Of a DNA stretch of 64,000 nucleotides, positions 45,448-54,858 are shown one piece after another. The notes under the pieces are model-generated. The model searched no databases, was not told the origin of the DNA, and worked only from the letters and a program-made list of their open reading frames with translations. The translations under genes and the position numbers were made by a program. The stretch covers positions 5,649,311 through 5,713,310 of the forward strand of contig JAJEKV010000070.1 in assembly GCA_021234155.1 (NCBI GenBank). The letters run 5' to 3'. The DNA is from Isoetes taiwanensis. Taxonomy: Eukaryota; Streptophyta; Lycopodiopsida; Isoetales; Isoetaceae. Each line of letters begins with the position of its first letter. Position 1 is the stretch's first letter.

Positions 45448-46251
45448 ATGGTTTCTTCTTTGGGGCAAGGCTGGACAGCCATCGATGTTAGTGTGACATT
45501 GGGGCTGTCTGGGCAAGATGTTCCCACGAGTTTTTATGATGCCATAGTTGGGTTTTGTAATAGGAGATGTTTGGCTGGAGTAGTGGCATTGGGGCATGGT
45601 GCTATGCTTGATCATTTGCATTGTCAGGTCGTGCTTAGAGCCCATTACAAGACTCCAAGGGCCATGAATGATGCTATTAAGAAAGATTTCAATTGGCCTT
45701 CAAAGCCTCCAGGCGTTGTTTTGGTTTGTATGGCTCTAAAGAATAATCGTCTTCATTACTTTGAGTATGATTGGTTATTGTATGAAATATTTTGGAAAAT
45801 TCATTATGTATGCCATTTCCATAACATCAGCGAAACCATAATTGAAAAAGGAAAGGATTTATATTTAAGGTGGGGGGCTGATGACACCAAAAATATTGTT
45901 GTTTTAGATAATAAGAATCTGTTGAATAGAGCGGCTTACTTTGGGAACTGTCATGGTAATCGAAGGTTGACTGCTAATTTGGCATATACCTTGTGCAGGA
46001 TGATTAGATCTGGAAAACTCACGTTGTCTAGTTCGTGGATCATTCCTTCTAATACTGCTCATATTAATGAGCATAGAATTAGAGCGGCTTTGAGGGTCTT
46101 GTTGAATCCTAGTCATTGCATGCCTTCTGATATGAGGACTATACTATATGTGTTGCCTACAAGGTTTGTGCCTATTGAACAAAATGGTCCGAAGTTTGTA
46201 AGTCCATTGCAGCAAAATCTTGCCTCAACCTTGATCTTGCATGACCCTTGA
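45448..46251 (+). CDS. HUH endonuclease-like Rep, Replitron-type candidate
   Basis: This is an uninterrupted 267-codon frame, the longest open frame in the window. The frame is open from 45391, and 45448 is its first ATG. Residues 56-58 are H-L-H followed by C-Q, preceded by a hydrophobic strand and G-H-G: an HUH metal-binding site as in rolling-circle Rep nucleases. About 54 residues later Y112 (LLYEIFWKI) could be the nicking tyrosine, but the usual Y-x-x-K is Y-x4-K here. The rest (DLYLRWGADDTKN, LTANLAYTLCRMIRSGKL, SSWIIPSNTAHINEHRIRAA, LRVLLNP) resembles a family of Rep-like proteins I remember from algae and non-seed plants, associated with Replitrons. No helicase motifs are present. 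It starts 125 bp after the Helitron helicase stop and could be an independent insertion or a passenger. Confidence 0.6.
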   Translation: MVSSLGQGWTAIDVSVTLGLSGQDVPTSFYDAIVGFCNRRCLAGVVALGHGAMLDHLHCQVVLRAHYKTPRAMNDAIKKDFNWPSKPPGVVLVCMALKNNRLHYFEYDWLLYEIFWKIHYVCHFHNISETIIEKGKDLYLRWGADDTKNIVVLDNKNLLNRAAYFGNCHGNRRLTANLAYTLCRMIRSGKLTLSSSWIIPSNTAHINEHRIRAALRVLLNPSHCMPSDMRTILYVLPTRFVPIEQNGPKFVSPLQQNLASTLILHDP

Positions 46252-46679
46252 TCTTGCATGATTTTCTTCTGAAGCAATATAGAGAAACCAAACCCCTTAT
46301 AGCAAGAACTTCATGTTAAAAAAAAAGGAACTTTCTGTTAAAAGAGAGAACATTGAAAGCAAGAATGTTAGAAATTGAACCTCCAGATTTGCCGAAACAA
46401 ACACGCTTCTGCTACATACGTAGAAATTTATGTAATATTGAAATTTAGACCACGGTTTGATCCTGCCAACTTAGTTCTATAGGAATGCTTAGCAAATCTA
46501 GCTAGAAACCCTAAAAGAAATAAGAAACACCATCTTGGCTGCATTTATAGTTATAGATTGTTGATATTCCTCCACATTAGTAGATCCAGTCAGAACTTTT
46601 CATGTGCCATTAAACAATAGCAGCTACTTTATATAAGCAACACAAGTAGGCAGCACTTCAATAAAATATATAGATCTCC

Positions 46680-47795
46680 AATTAAAAGATGGATTGAGGT
46701 ACCATGAGACATGACCATAGATTTAGGAAAAGACGGAAATATCTTTTGTCACAGGGACATATAGGCATTAAACATAGAGCCGTATATAGTGAAGATGCAA
46801 AATGACTTAGCATGTATCTGCATCTCAAATTTTTGAAGCATGCTTTGAAAGGGCCAAAGCAAGCCACATCCAATGGTTGCAGCATATGTCATGTGTGTGG
46901 AGATAACTTCAGAATATGTAAACCCATCTCTTTATCATGTTGAATGGCTTTCAAAGAGATGTGTGAACCATAGCCATCACATATTAATACATTTAGCCTA
47001 AAGTGCACCAACTATCAAACAACTCATCAGTTATCCAGACCTTCTTTTGGTAGGACATAGCAGCACCAGGCTCACAACCAGCCATTAGATTTCTATATCT
47101 AAGTCTCTTACATTTAAAAACATATAAATTTGGAATTATAGGACCTGCTGCATTGGAACAATAAGCCATTCCCTATCCTTAGGAATGGTTTGATTCATGT
47201 TACCCTACCCCCTTCTAGCCACAACTCTTACACCAGATCTACTTCCAGCCTAGATTTTCATTTCATCACAATTCCATATAGTATTAGCTTGAAAATGAAA
47301 ATTAGTATATAAAGTTTCAAGAGAAGAGAAGAAAGCATTCGGATTAGTAGAAGTCATAGCTTTACCTTTTGAACCTCCACACAGTTGATCTCAAAGATAT
47401 TTAGGGTATCTAGCTTTAAAATTCCTCCACCATTTTTTTCCCAGGCAAACCATCTTTAAAATATGTATCTCTACTAATACATATTTTTGTTACCCTCTCT
47501 CTCAATAATTCTAGTGTCACTCCTCTACCTTCATCAACCATTTGCAGGCACCATTTCACTAAAGTTTCCTCTTCTTCAACTGTCAAACCCATAGCTTTGA
47601 TCCTAATTTCACCTCAATTATCCCACCTAGCCATCTTCTAAGAGTGCTTTTGGATATGGCATAATGTGGAGTAGCTTTACCAATGCTTAACAAACCATCC
47701 TTAATTGCTTCTATGGCTTCATGCATTTGCTCCAAGAGCCCCTGACCATGGATCTTACCCTCTTTTCTCCCAAGGAATTCTTCTGTAACTAGGAA
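46680..47795 (-). pseudogene. Pogo-like (CENP-B/Tigger type) transposase relic
   Basis: The N-terminus near 47790-47640 reads GQGLLEQMHEAIEAIKDGLL, then GKATPHYAISKSTLRRWLGG, a CENP-B-like helix-turn-helix. EEETLVKWCLQMVDEGRGVT follows near 47580. The DDE core comes next: IWNCDEMKI near 47285 (first Asp), ICDGYGSHISLKAI near 46975 (second), and LSPHT..MLQPLDVACFGPFKACFK near 46870 (third Asp in L-Q-P-L-D, about 35 residues after the second). Four or more stops and frame changes occur across the core. The protein would bind and excise its own element; this copy cannot. Terminal repeats were not identified. Confidence 0.8.
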
Positions 47796-48150
47796 TATAT
47801 TGTGGCGGAATTGGATTTGGACTTGCTTCTATGGGCTTTAGGATGACCAAAAATTGGTTCTGGTTCTATGGATGAAATTGGTTCTGGTTCTGCTTTTGAA
47901 ACTTTCTTTGCATCACTTGCAAACCACGACATGCAACCAAACTGCTGAGCTCCCAAAAACTGCTTCAACAGTAAAAAGCCACTGCCTTTGTAACCACAGA
48001 ATCGCTAGAAGACATGATCAGCGCATTTTTGAACTCAAGATTTAGCAAGCAAACTGGAGCGGCTAAGAATCAAAAGCAAACCGCCAAAGCAACAACCTAA
48101 GCGCCATCGCCGAAGAAAAACAGAGCAAAAAATGCTCCCCAATTTCTATA

Positions 48151-48272
48151 TTGTAGGGGAAAGGACAAGGGTCCTGCTTTTCGGTGCAGCCGGTGACCCG
48201 GTCCTGGCTACCGCCGGTCGCGGAGCCCCACCGGCTGCACTGGAAAGCAGTCCCTTTTCCTTTCCCCTATAC
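48151..48272. repeat. 122-bp GC-rich foldback
   Basis: The left arm starts GTAGGGGAAAGGACAAGGGT and the right arm, inverted, starts GTATAGGGGAAAGG then AAAAGGG. Both continue through CTGCTTT and GTGCAGCCGGTG before a loop of about 35 bases. The arms are about 43-45 bp. ATT flanks both ends (possible 3-bp duplication). It could be a tiny MITE or a miRNA-type precursor. Confidence 0.7.
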
Positions 48273-48390
48273 ATTTTTAAGATAAAAGGTGAAAATGTAG
48301 TAACCATTGCAGACTGTTTGGGTTTTCCGGCAAATTGTTGGTTTTCCTTCATTCCCGCACAGTTTACTTTTTTCTCCGGTTTTTGAGTTT

Positions 48391-49645
48391 CCGGCATGTT
48401 TCTGGCAGGGGGTCCCCCCTCTACGACACTGCAAAATGGTTTGCAACTCCAGAACGTATCAGGAAATCAAAACCGAACACCTTTTGGTTGCAAGGGCGTG
48501 GTTTTTCATGTGATATGTCAGTTTTTCGCCAATAAAAAGAGGATGAATTGCTTGATATTTTTCTACGTCTGTTTTATTTTGAAATTTTTGAAATGGCAGC
48601 AACTGCCATTCCAGAATGGTTGAAAACCTTGGTGCAGCTGCATTACGAGCCAGGTGGTGGGGAGAAGAGGAATTGGTTTTGCATGCAATGCAATGTGCCT
48701 GAATTGATGAGTGAGAGGGAGTTGACGGCTGGTGGCCACTATAAACATTTCCGTGTCAAATTTTGGAGACATTCCAAAGAAGAAGACTGTGTTTACTGCA
48801 GTGAGTTGAAGGCATTTCCTATTCCTTTTCCTCAGATCGAGTATGTGGACAAGAAATTAATGCAGGGTGACTTGGTTTACTATGTCCATACAAGAATCGG
48901 ACGAAAAAAGATCAAAACCAATTTATCCAGATGCGCTACATGTGGTTTTTTGTGCCCAGATAACATCTACTGCAGTTTGGAATGTCTAGTAGCAGCAGGG
49001 GGGGCTGTGCCACAAACCAGATCACAGCAGCATTTAATGCAGAGTTTGGAATGTCTAGTAGCAGCAGAGAGCGCACAAGCTGAAGGACAGACTGCAGCAC
49101 TGGAAGAAGCAAATGAGCAGGAATCCCAATCCTAAATAAAAGAGGAACCATTACTTTTCTGCTCTATTTTAATTTACGCTATGTTTTTCCTTGCTTTTAT
49201 TGTAGCAGAAGTGCAGTTTTTTAAATTTATCTGTTCTCTTATTACACTGGTTTATCTCTGCCAATTTATATGTGCGTTTTGTTTTTCCATTTTGGGTTAT
49301 GGGTTTTTACTGGATACCTGGAATACATTCAACGAACTGATTCTGATTTGATGATGCATATAACTGGTTTGATTTGATGGATTTTGATGCACATCACTGG
49401 TCTGATTGTGCTCTGATGCTTCTGAAAAAATACAAGAGTCTAGATTTCCTATATTATCTCATTTTCTTCTCTGCAACACAGTCTGGTGCTTCTGAAAAGA
49501 CACAACACAAGAGTTTGGATTCCTAAAATGTCTCATTTTCTTCTCTATAATGTGATAGAACGATTCTTTATTTGTTTTTGTTCTTTGTTCTTGTCTGTAA
49601 TGTCTGTCAGAACTATTTTACCAAAAAAGAACATTGGAATGAGAG
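48391..49645 (+). repeat. Segmental duplication, unit 1 (carries PLATZ-like gene 1)
   Basis: This unit matches 51470-52693 from CATGTTTCTGGCA to AACATTGGAATGAGAG, including about 200 bp upstream of the ATG (CTACGACACTGCAAAATGGT) and about 500 bp of 3' flank. The 3' flank has its own repeat of about 70 bp (GCTTCTGAAAA...CTCATTTTCTTCTCT), which occurs twice in each unit. Confidence 0.85.
48593..49135 (+). CDS. PLATZ-type zinc-binding protein, copy 1
   Basis: This is a 180-residue single-exon frame. IPEWLKTLVQ at residues 6-15 matches the P-x-W-L-x-x-L start of PLATZ domains. Zinc ligands follow: C-x2-C (FCMQC, about residue 31), His in GGHYKHF (about 50), C-x2-C (CVYC, about 66), then a strand region FPIPFPQIEYVDKK and the closing CATCGFLCPD..YCSLEC (about 113-130). 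PLATZ proteins are plant-specific, DNA-binding regulators of A/T-rich promoters; most have introns, this copy has none. I chose ATG 48593 because similarity to copy 2 in coding phase starts there. The tail repeats SLECLVAA, then ends in an Ala/Glu/Gln-rich stretch. Confidence 0.72.
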   Translation: MAATAIPEWLKTLVQLHYEPGGGEKRNWFCMQCNVPELMSERELTAGGHYKHFRVKFWRHSKEEDCVYCSELKAFPIPFPQIEYVDKKLMQGDLVYYVHTRIGRKKIKTNLSRCATCGFLCPDNIYCSLECLVAAGGAVPQTRSQQHLMQSLECLVAAESAQAEGQTAALEEANEQESQS

Positions 49646-49746
49646 CGATCGATATTAGAGGATCTTGATATCTATCTTGATATCTCTATATCTTTATTGT
49701 TATCTAGAGAGAATGTTATTGGTAATGTCTATAGATAGTAGTGTAT
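49136..49746. other. 3' flank of PLATZ-like gene 1
   Basis: AT-rich DNA with an internal repeat of about 70 bp around GCTTCTGAAAA and CTCATTTTCTTCTCT (49422-49560). The duplication ends near 49645 and is followed by GATATC-rich sequence (ATCTTGATATCTCTATATC). Confidence 0.6.
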
Positions 49747-49818
49747 GCGGAAATAGCTCAACGGTGGAGCATAGCCTTGCCAAGGCTGAGGTTGAGGGTC
49801 CAAGTCCCTTTTTCCGCT
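49747..49818 (+). tRNA. trnG: Plant-mitochondrial-type tRNA-Gly(GCC), nuclear copy
   Basis: A 72-base cloverleaf: acceptor GCGGAAA/TTTCCGC, D arm GCTC...GAGC, anticodon arm TAGCC-TTGCCAA-GGCTG with anticodon GCC, T arm GAGGG-TCCAAGT-CCCTT. The sequence is nearly that of the mitochondrial trnG of land plants. The T loop begins T-C instead of T-T, and the first T-stem pair is G-U. It lacks an encoded CCA. The changes suggest a nuclear copy that is no longer used, but it still folds. It directly adjoins the coding end of the LIN1-like pseudogene. Confidence 0.8.
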
Positions 49819-50575
49819 CTCTATTAGATTTGCATTCAACATAGTTCCCATTTGCATCGAAGTATCCTTCTTTTCTTTCCTTTTTTAGGTTAAAAGGTTC
49901 AAGTTGCACTCTATTTTCATCTTCCTGGTTGCTTATCTGAAGACACATATAGACAGCCATATTAATGCATTTGCCGATATCCCTCTGAGATAATACAACG
50001 ATCTAAATAATCAAATTGACCGATTATATTACCTCGTATTCTTCTTCAGCTACCACCACATCATTTAGCACAGAAGTATCCTCCGAGCTACGCAGTTGTT
50101 CATCCATAATTGTCCAGAATTGCCCTTTCTGTTGCAGCAACACGAGGGCCCCTTTGGAGCATTGGGCCACATTGTTCTTTACCTGAGACCGTATCCAACT
50201 TCTTAACACCCTTTTTTCCTTTGAGAAAACGAAGCTTCTTTTCCCTAAAACACAATCACCGTGTCACAAGGCTTCGAGATGCTAGAAGAAATCACATAGA
50301 ATATAACCCTACCAGAATAAGAAAAACTTAAATAATTTAGAACCTAAGCATACCTGGTTGTATCTTCGTGCTCTTCCTTGAGGTCGTCATAGTTAAACAC
50401 ACATCATTTACCACAGAAGTAAAGTCATTCATCCATAATTGTCTGCTGAACTGCCCTTTCTGTTGCAGCAACACGAGGGTCCTTTTGGAGCATTGGGCCA
50501 CATTGTTCTTCACCTGGGACCGTATCCAACTTCTTAGCACCTTTTTTTCCTCTGGAAAAATGAAGCTTCTTTTCC
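49819..50575 (-). pseudogene. CD2BP2/LIN1-like (U5 snRNP GYF-protein family) gene remnant with duplicated exon
   Basis: Three exons read leftwards with GT-AG borders. Exon 50575-50354 gives EKKLHFSRGKKGAKKLDTV and QKDPRVAATERA...TIMDE. Exon 50244-50033 is a second copy of it: EKKLRFLKGKKGVKKLDTV, GPRVAATERA and, after a frameshift, TIMDEQLRSSEDTSVLNDVV and AEEEYE. The third exon, from 49936, gives NQEDENRVQLEPFNLKKERK and EGYFDANGNYVEC. The order (K-V-R-F-P-K-G-K-K, D-P-R-x-A-A-x-E-R, L-N-D-V-x-A-A-E-E-E-Y-E, E-P-F-N-L-x-x-E-R-E-E-G-Y-F-D) is the N-terminal half of CD2BP2/LIN1, a U5 snRNP component. Stops and frameshifts are present, and the GYF domain is missing. The reading stops at the tRNA-Gly copy. 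Confidence 0.75.
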
Positions 50576-50730
50576 CTAAAACACAATCACCGTCTCACAA
50601 GGCTTCGAGGTGCTAGAAGAAGTCACATAAAATTTAACCCTACCAGAATAAGAAAATCTTAAACAATTTAGAGCGGATGCAATTCTTCTGTCTGGCCACC
50701 GTAATGCATGGCACTACTCTTCTGCTCGGC

Positions 50731-50924
50731 CATGGCATTTCTAGGGCCCAGCAGTTACCCAGTTAGAACGTTCGCCATCTTGAACACACAAAACCGCCAG
50801 TTTACAGCCAACAATGGGTTTTGAGCAGTCACCAGCATATCCTAAGTATATTCTAGTATATACGTAGGATATGCCACAACCCACATAAATAAGGGTTTGC
50901 CCCCCTAGGGGCAACCCAAAAATT
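50731..50924 (-). repeat. R repeat, copy 1 (palindrome plus ATGGC)
   Basis: On the minus strand it begins with GGGTTGCCCC-TAG-GGGGGCAAACCC (50917-50893), then TTTATGTGGGT, a palindromic ATATCC/GGATAT region, GGTGACTGCTC, GCTGTAAACTGGCGG and, about 160 bp on, ATGGCCGAGCAG at 50733. That ATG lies shortly upstream of the LIN1-like exons on the same strand and could be their old start (MAEQKSSAMHYGGQ). Confidence 0.7.
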
Positions 50925-50939
50925 AGTTGTCTTAATATG

Positions 50940-51469
50940 ATACACAAAGATATGAATATGCTATGTAGATCCTATCAACTACTGCAAAATATGTTCTAAT
51001 TAATTGAATTGATATGGCCGTTGATATTGCTACAATGGCAATCATATAACAATAGCACAAGCTTGTGATTGTGGGATTTTGAATAAAAGGAGACAAAAAA
51101 CCTAGATTCATCAATTAATCAATCCTTTTCTAAGGTCAACGTTTTATTTCAAACTCATTGAAAACTGTAAGCCATAACCTCCAAGGTATATCTTCCTTTC
51201 TTATTGTCAATATCATCTTCCATGTAACTTCTCAAGGTACAAACTAGCAAGCACAAGAGAAGTGACAAACTTGAAAGAAAAGCCGCCGCGACAAATTCTT
51301 GTATTTGTTAGTCCTAGATAATATTGGTAGTTCACTTCAATGTCTCAATTGCTAGATGATATATGTTAGTTTCAATTGGGAGATAATATATATTCGAGAC
51401 CAAGGACTTAATCCCTATTTATTTTTTAAAGTGACATGTTTACTCATTACAATGAACTGCAGAATGTCA
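50940..51469. other. AT-rich spacer
   Basis: No gene recognised between the R repeat and the second PLATZ-containing unit. Confidence 0.4.
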
Positions 51470-52693
51470 TGTTTCTGGCAGCTTGTCCCCCAGACTCTCC
51501 CCTACGACACTGCAAAATGGTTTGCAACTCCAGAACGTATCAGGAAATCAAAACCAAACACCTTTTGGTTGCAAGAGCGTGGTTTTTCATGTGATATGTC
51601 AGTTTTTTCCCAATAAAAAGAGGATGAAATGCTTGATTCTTCTACTTCTGTTTTATTTTGAAATTTTTGAAATGGCAACTGCCATTCCAGAATGGTTGAA
51701 AACCTTGGTGCAGCTGCGTTACGAGCCAGTTGGTGGGGAGAGGAGGAATTGGTTTTGCATGCAATGCAATGTGCCGGAATTGATGAGCGAGAGAGAGGTG
51801 ACGGCTGGTGGGCACTATAAACATTTCCGTGTCAAATTTTGGAGGCAAACCAGAGAAGAAGACTGTGTTCATTGCAGTGAGTTGAAGGCATTTCCTATTC
51901 CTTTTCCTCAGATCGAGTACGTGGACAAGAGAACAATGAAGGGTCACTTGGTTTACTTTGTCCATACAAGAATCGGAGGAAAAAAGACCAAAACTGATTT
52001 AAACAGATGCGCTACGTGTGGTTTTTTGTGCCCAGATAACATTTACTGCAGTTTGGAATGTCTAGTAGCAGCAGGGGGGGCTGTGCCAGAAGCCAGAGCA
52101 CAGCAGAATTTAATTCAGAGTTTGGAATGTCTAGTAGCAGCAGAGGGCGCACAAGCTGAAGAACAGACTGCAGCACCGGAAGAAGCAAATGAACAGGAAG
52201 CCCAATCCTAAATAAAAGAGGAACCATTACTTTTCTGCTGTATTTTGATTTCCATTACTCTCTGTTTTTCCTTGATTTTATTGTAGCAAAAGTGCAGTTT
52301 TTGTGGAATTTATGTGTTCCGTTCTCTTATCACACTGCTTTATCTCTGCCGATTTATATATGCATTTTGTTTTTCCATTTGGAGTATGGTTTATTTTATC
52401 AATTTTAAAGTATGGGTTTTTACTGGATACCTGGAATACATTCACTGGTCTGATTGTGCTCTGGTGCTTCTGAAAAAATACAAGAGTTTAGATTTCCTAT
52501 ATTATCTCATTTTCTTCTCTGGAACACAGTCTGGTGCTTCTGAAAAGACACAACACAAGAGTTTGGATTCCTATAATGTCTCATTTTCTTCTCTATAATG
52601 TGATAAGAACGATTCTTTACTTGTTTTTGTTCTTTGTTCTTGTCTGTAATGTCTGTCAGAACTATTTTACCAAAAAGAACATTGGAATGAGAG
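51470..52693 (+). repeat. Segmental duplication, unit 2 (carries PLATZ-like gene 2)
   Basis: This is the counterpart of 48391-49645 in direct orientation, about 3.08 kb downstream. It lacks a segment of about 65 bp from the 3' flank (the GATGCATATAACTGG part) and carries several small indels outside the coding frame. Confidence 0.85.
51672..52211 (+). CDS. PLATZ-type zinc-binding protein, copy 2
   Basis: 179 residues, about 85% identical to copy 1 by eye, with one Ala fewer at the start and no frame-breaking indel. All Cys and His residues of the zinc sites are kept (FCMQC, GGHYKHF, CVHC, CATCGFLC, YCSLEC), and replacements are largely conservative. The C-terminal SLECLVAA duplication is also present, so it predates the segmental duplication. 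The frame is open for a further 63 codons upstream of the ATG, but the shared in-phase start at 51672 fits both copies. Intact frames in two diverged copies suggest that both are, or recently were, functional. Confidence 0.72.
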   Translation: MATAIPEWLKTLVQLRYEPVGGERRNWFCMQCNVPELMSEREVTAGGHYKHFRVKFWRQTREEDCVHCSELKAFPIPFPQIEYVDKRTMKGHLVYFVHTRIGGKKTKTDLNRCATCGFLCPDNIYCSLECLVAAGGAVPEARAQQNLIQSLECLVAAEGAQAEEQTAAPEEANEQEAQS

Positions 52694-53970
52694 GCAACAA
52701 GTTCTTCTCTCTTGAGAAGTTTGCTGGAAATTAAAATGGAAAATCTTGTAAATGTTGTAAATTAATAATCTTGTAATTTGTAATCTAGTGGAAGCTCTGT
52801 AAATCGGAAGACTAATTGGAAGCTCTGGGATCGGAAGCTCTGGGATCTGGGATTGTCGAGATATTGAAAGAGGACTGACAGTTACACTGAGCGCCATTCT
52901 TACCCTTTGTATAGAACAAAGAAATTTCAGAAACATAGAACTCAAAATAATTGAATGGCTAGATTTAGAGCCACATAGATGATCCTAGAGGCAAACAGAC
53001 AACTGGAAGCCAACATGGTCACAACCCTAAACCAGTCAAATTGGACCATGTGGACCGTTAGGGGCACCACCTTAGCTCATGTGCAAAAATATTGCGCCAT
53101 GTTAGGGCACGTGGGCCATGGATGGGCACCCCCCTTTATTTTCAATTGCATGTAAACATAGCAGTAACTGGCTTCACCACCCTTTTGAAACTGGACAAAA
53201 ATCACCGCTGATTTTTGCTTCATGTAAACTGCACATAATATGTAAAACGTTTTAATACTAATTCAAGAATTTAAACGCTGTGATTTATTTATGCACAATA
53301 GTAGAAGCCATCTAGGTTCTCATGTTACCAGAAGGCCGACTCTACTCTATATCAGGTAGATCAAATAACAAATGGGAGTTCTACAAACAAAAAGATTCTC
53401 AGTTTGATTGCACGTTTATCAGATGTAATGGTCTCACATGGGAGGTAACTGATATACCATTTCCTAACAATCAAACACAATTTGAGTCTTTCCAAAGCAA
53501 AGCAAGCAGCACATTTAAAGCTTATGCAAGACATGTTCATCATATCTATTCCATCCCATAAAACATATAGAGCTTTGTATATAATATTCAACTAATACCG
53601 TCCTCAATGTGGTAGTGCAAGCGCTAGCAATTGTATTAGATGTGATCTAAACTGGAGTGATTCTGAAGCAAATGATTTGACCTTCAAATAAAATGCTAGT
53701 TATAACTCAAACACAAACTAACGAATTTTGCTAATTAATATGACACCCAAAGTTATGTCTATTGGAATAGATTAGGTTGCTTGTGTTTCTAGCTTTAAAA
53801 TTAAACTAGAAAATGTGGATCAATTAGAAACTAGTTATCATAATATGATACTCAAAGCCAAAGTTAGGTTTACTGGAACAAATTAGATTGCAAATGTTTC
53901 TAGCTTGAGTATGATACTCAGAAATGGGGATTAATAAAAAAATTAGTTGTCTTAGGGTCCATTCGCACCT
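52694..53970. other. Intergenic, with short repeat and one orphan frame
   Basis: GGAAGCTCTGGGATC repeats near 52810-52850. A 79-codon frame at 53322-53561 (WEFYKQKDSQFDCTFIRCNG) is protein-like in composition but matches nothing I know and has no splice or promoter context. Confidence 0.35.
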
Positions 53971-54320
53971 ACCGTTAAGTTAAGTTAAGTTAAGTTAAGT
54001 TAAGTTAAGTTAAGTTAAGTTAAGTTAAGTTAAGTTAAGTTAAGTTAAAAAAATTTAACTACCTGATGAAACTTAACTACAACAACTGCATTCACACTAA
54101 AAATAGGTAAGTCTCGGTTAAATAACTTAACTTAACCAAGATAAGTTAAATACTTTCACACCAAACACAGTTAAGTCAAAAAATTTAACCGAACTACTAG
54201 TTGTTCAGAGATGGTCTTGTTAAGTTAGTGGTTAACCAAAATGTCTTCAGACAAGCTTTAGTTAAGTTACAATGTTAACTTGACTAAAACATGTTCACAC
54301 CAATCTAGTTAAGTTTATCG
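53955..54320. repeat. TTCACACC...GTTAAG repeat zone
   Basis: The pair TTCACACCAA plus GTTAAGT, in variants, recurs near 53962, 54092, 54150 and 54294. The zone looks like the subterminal region of a DNA transposon whose TTAAGT word expanded into the microsatellite. A right boundary with matching inverted end was not found. Confidence 0.45.
53974..54048. repeat. (TTAAG)15 microsatellite
   Basis: A perfect pentanucleotide run. It is preceded by GGGTCCATTCGCACC and followed by scattered GTTAAGTTAA words to about 54310. Confidence 0.95.
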
Positions 54321-54858
54321 CTTTTTGTCGCCGCATTATTTGAAGTTGACCAATAGCAAATTATAAATTTTTGTTTTAAGTCGAGCCGAGCCAATGTTGG
54401 TTTCAAGCAAAGATTTCACCAATGAATCCAAAATTTCAAATTCGATGTTAAGGTTATAACGTGCTACTATTCCATAAAGAGAAAACCATCGAGTAGTTGA
54501 ATGAAGAGCTCGCATTTTATTTCATTTTATATAACTTTCTTCATGGCCTCTACAAACCCCAACAACTGATAGCGCGAACTTGGCTATAAACATTAAACCT
54601 TGAAGTCAACAACATTACTTGTCATATAAATGAAATTGCCATAATATCCTGACCACAAAGCTACTTACTGCCTTCACCATAGTTCAATTCCCCATATATT
54701 GTAGTGCCTGGAGAAATGACATGAGTTGTTTTCCAAGTCAATGATATGACAATATTGTGGTGTGCATAAAGATTGTGGAATGTCTTTTCATCTTGCCATT
54801 CTGCTTCACAAAACAGCCTCTTGGAGAGATGGGCCAAAGTATCTGCTGGTACGATTAA

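Noticed and set aside
53974-54048. TTAAG run as possible telomere-like DNA
   Set aside because: The unit is not a known plant telomere repeat, and the surrounding spaced TTAAGT words explain it.
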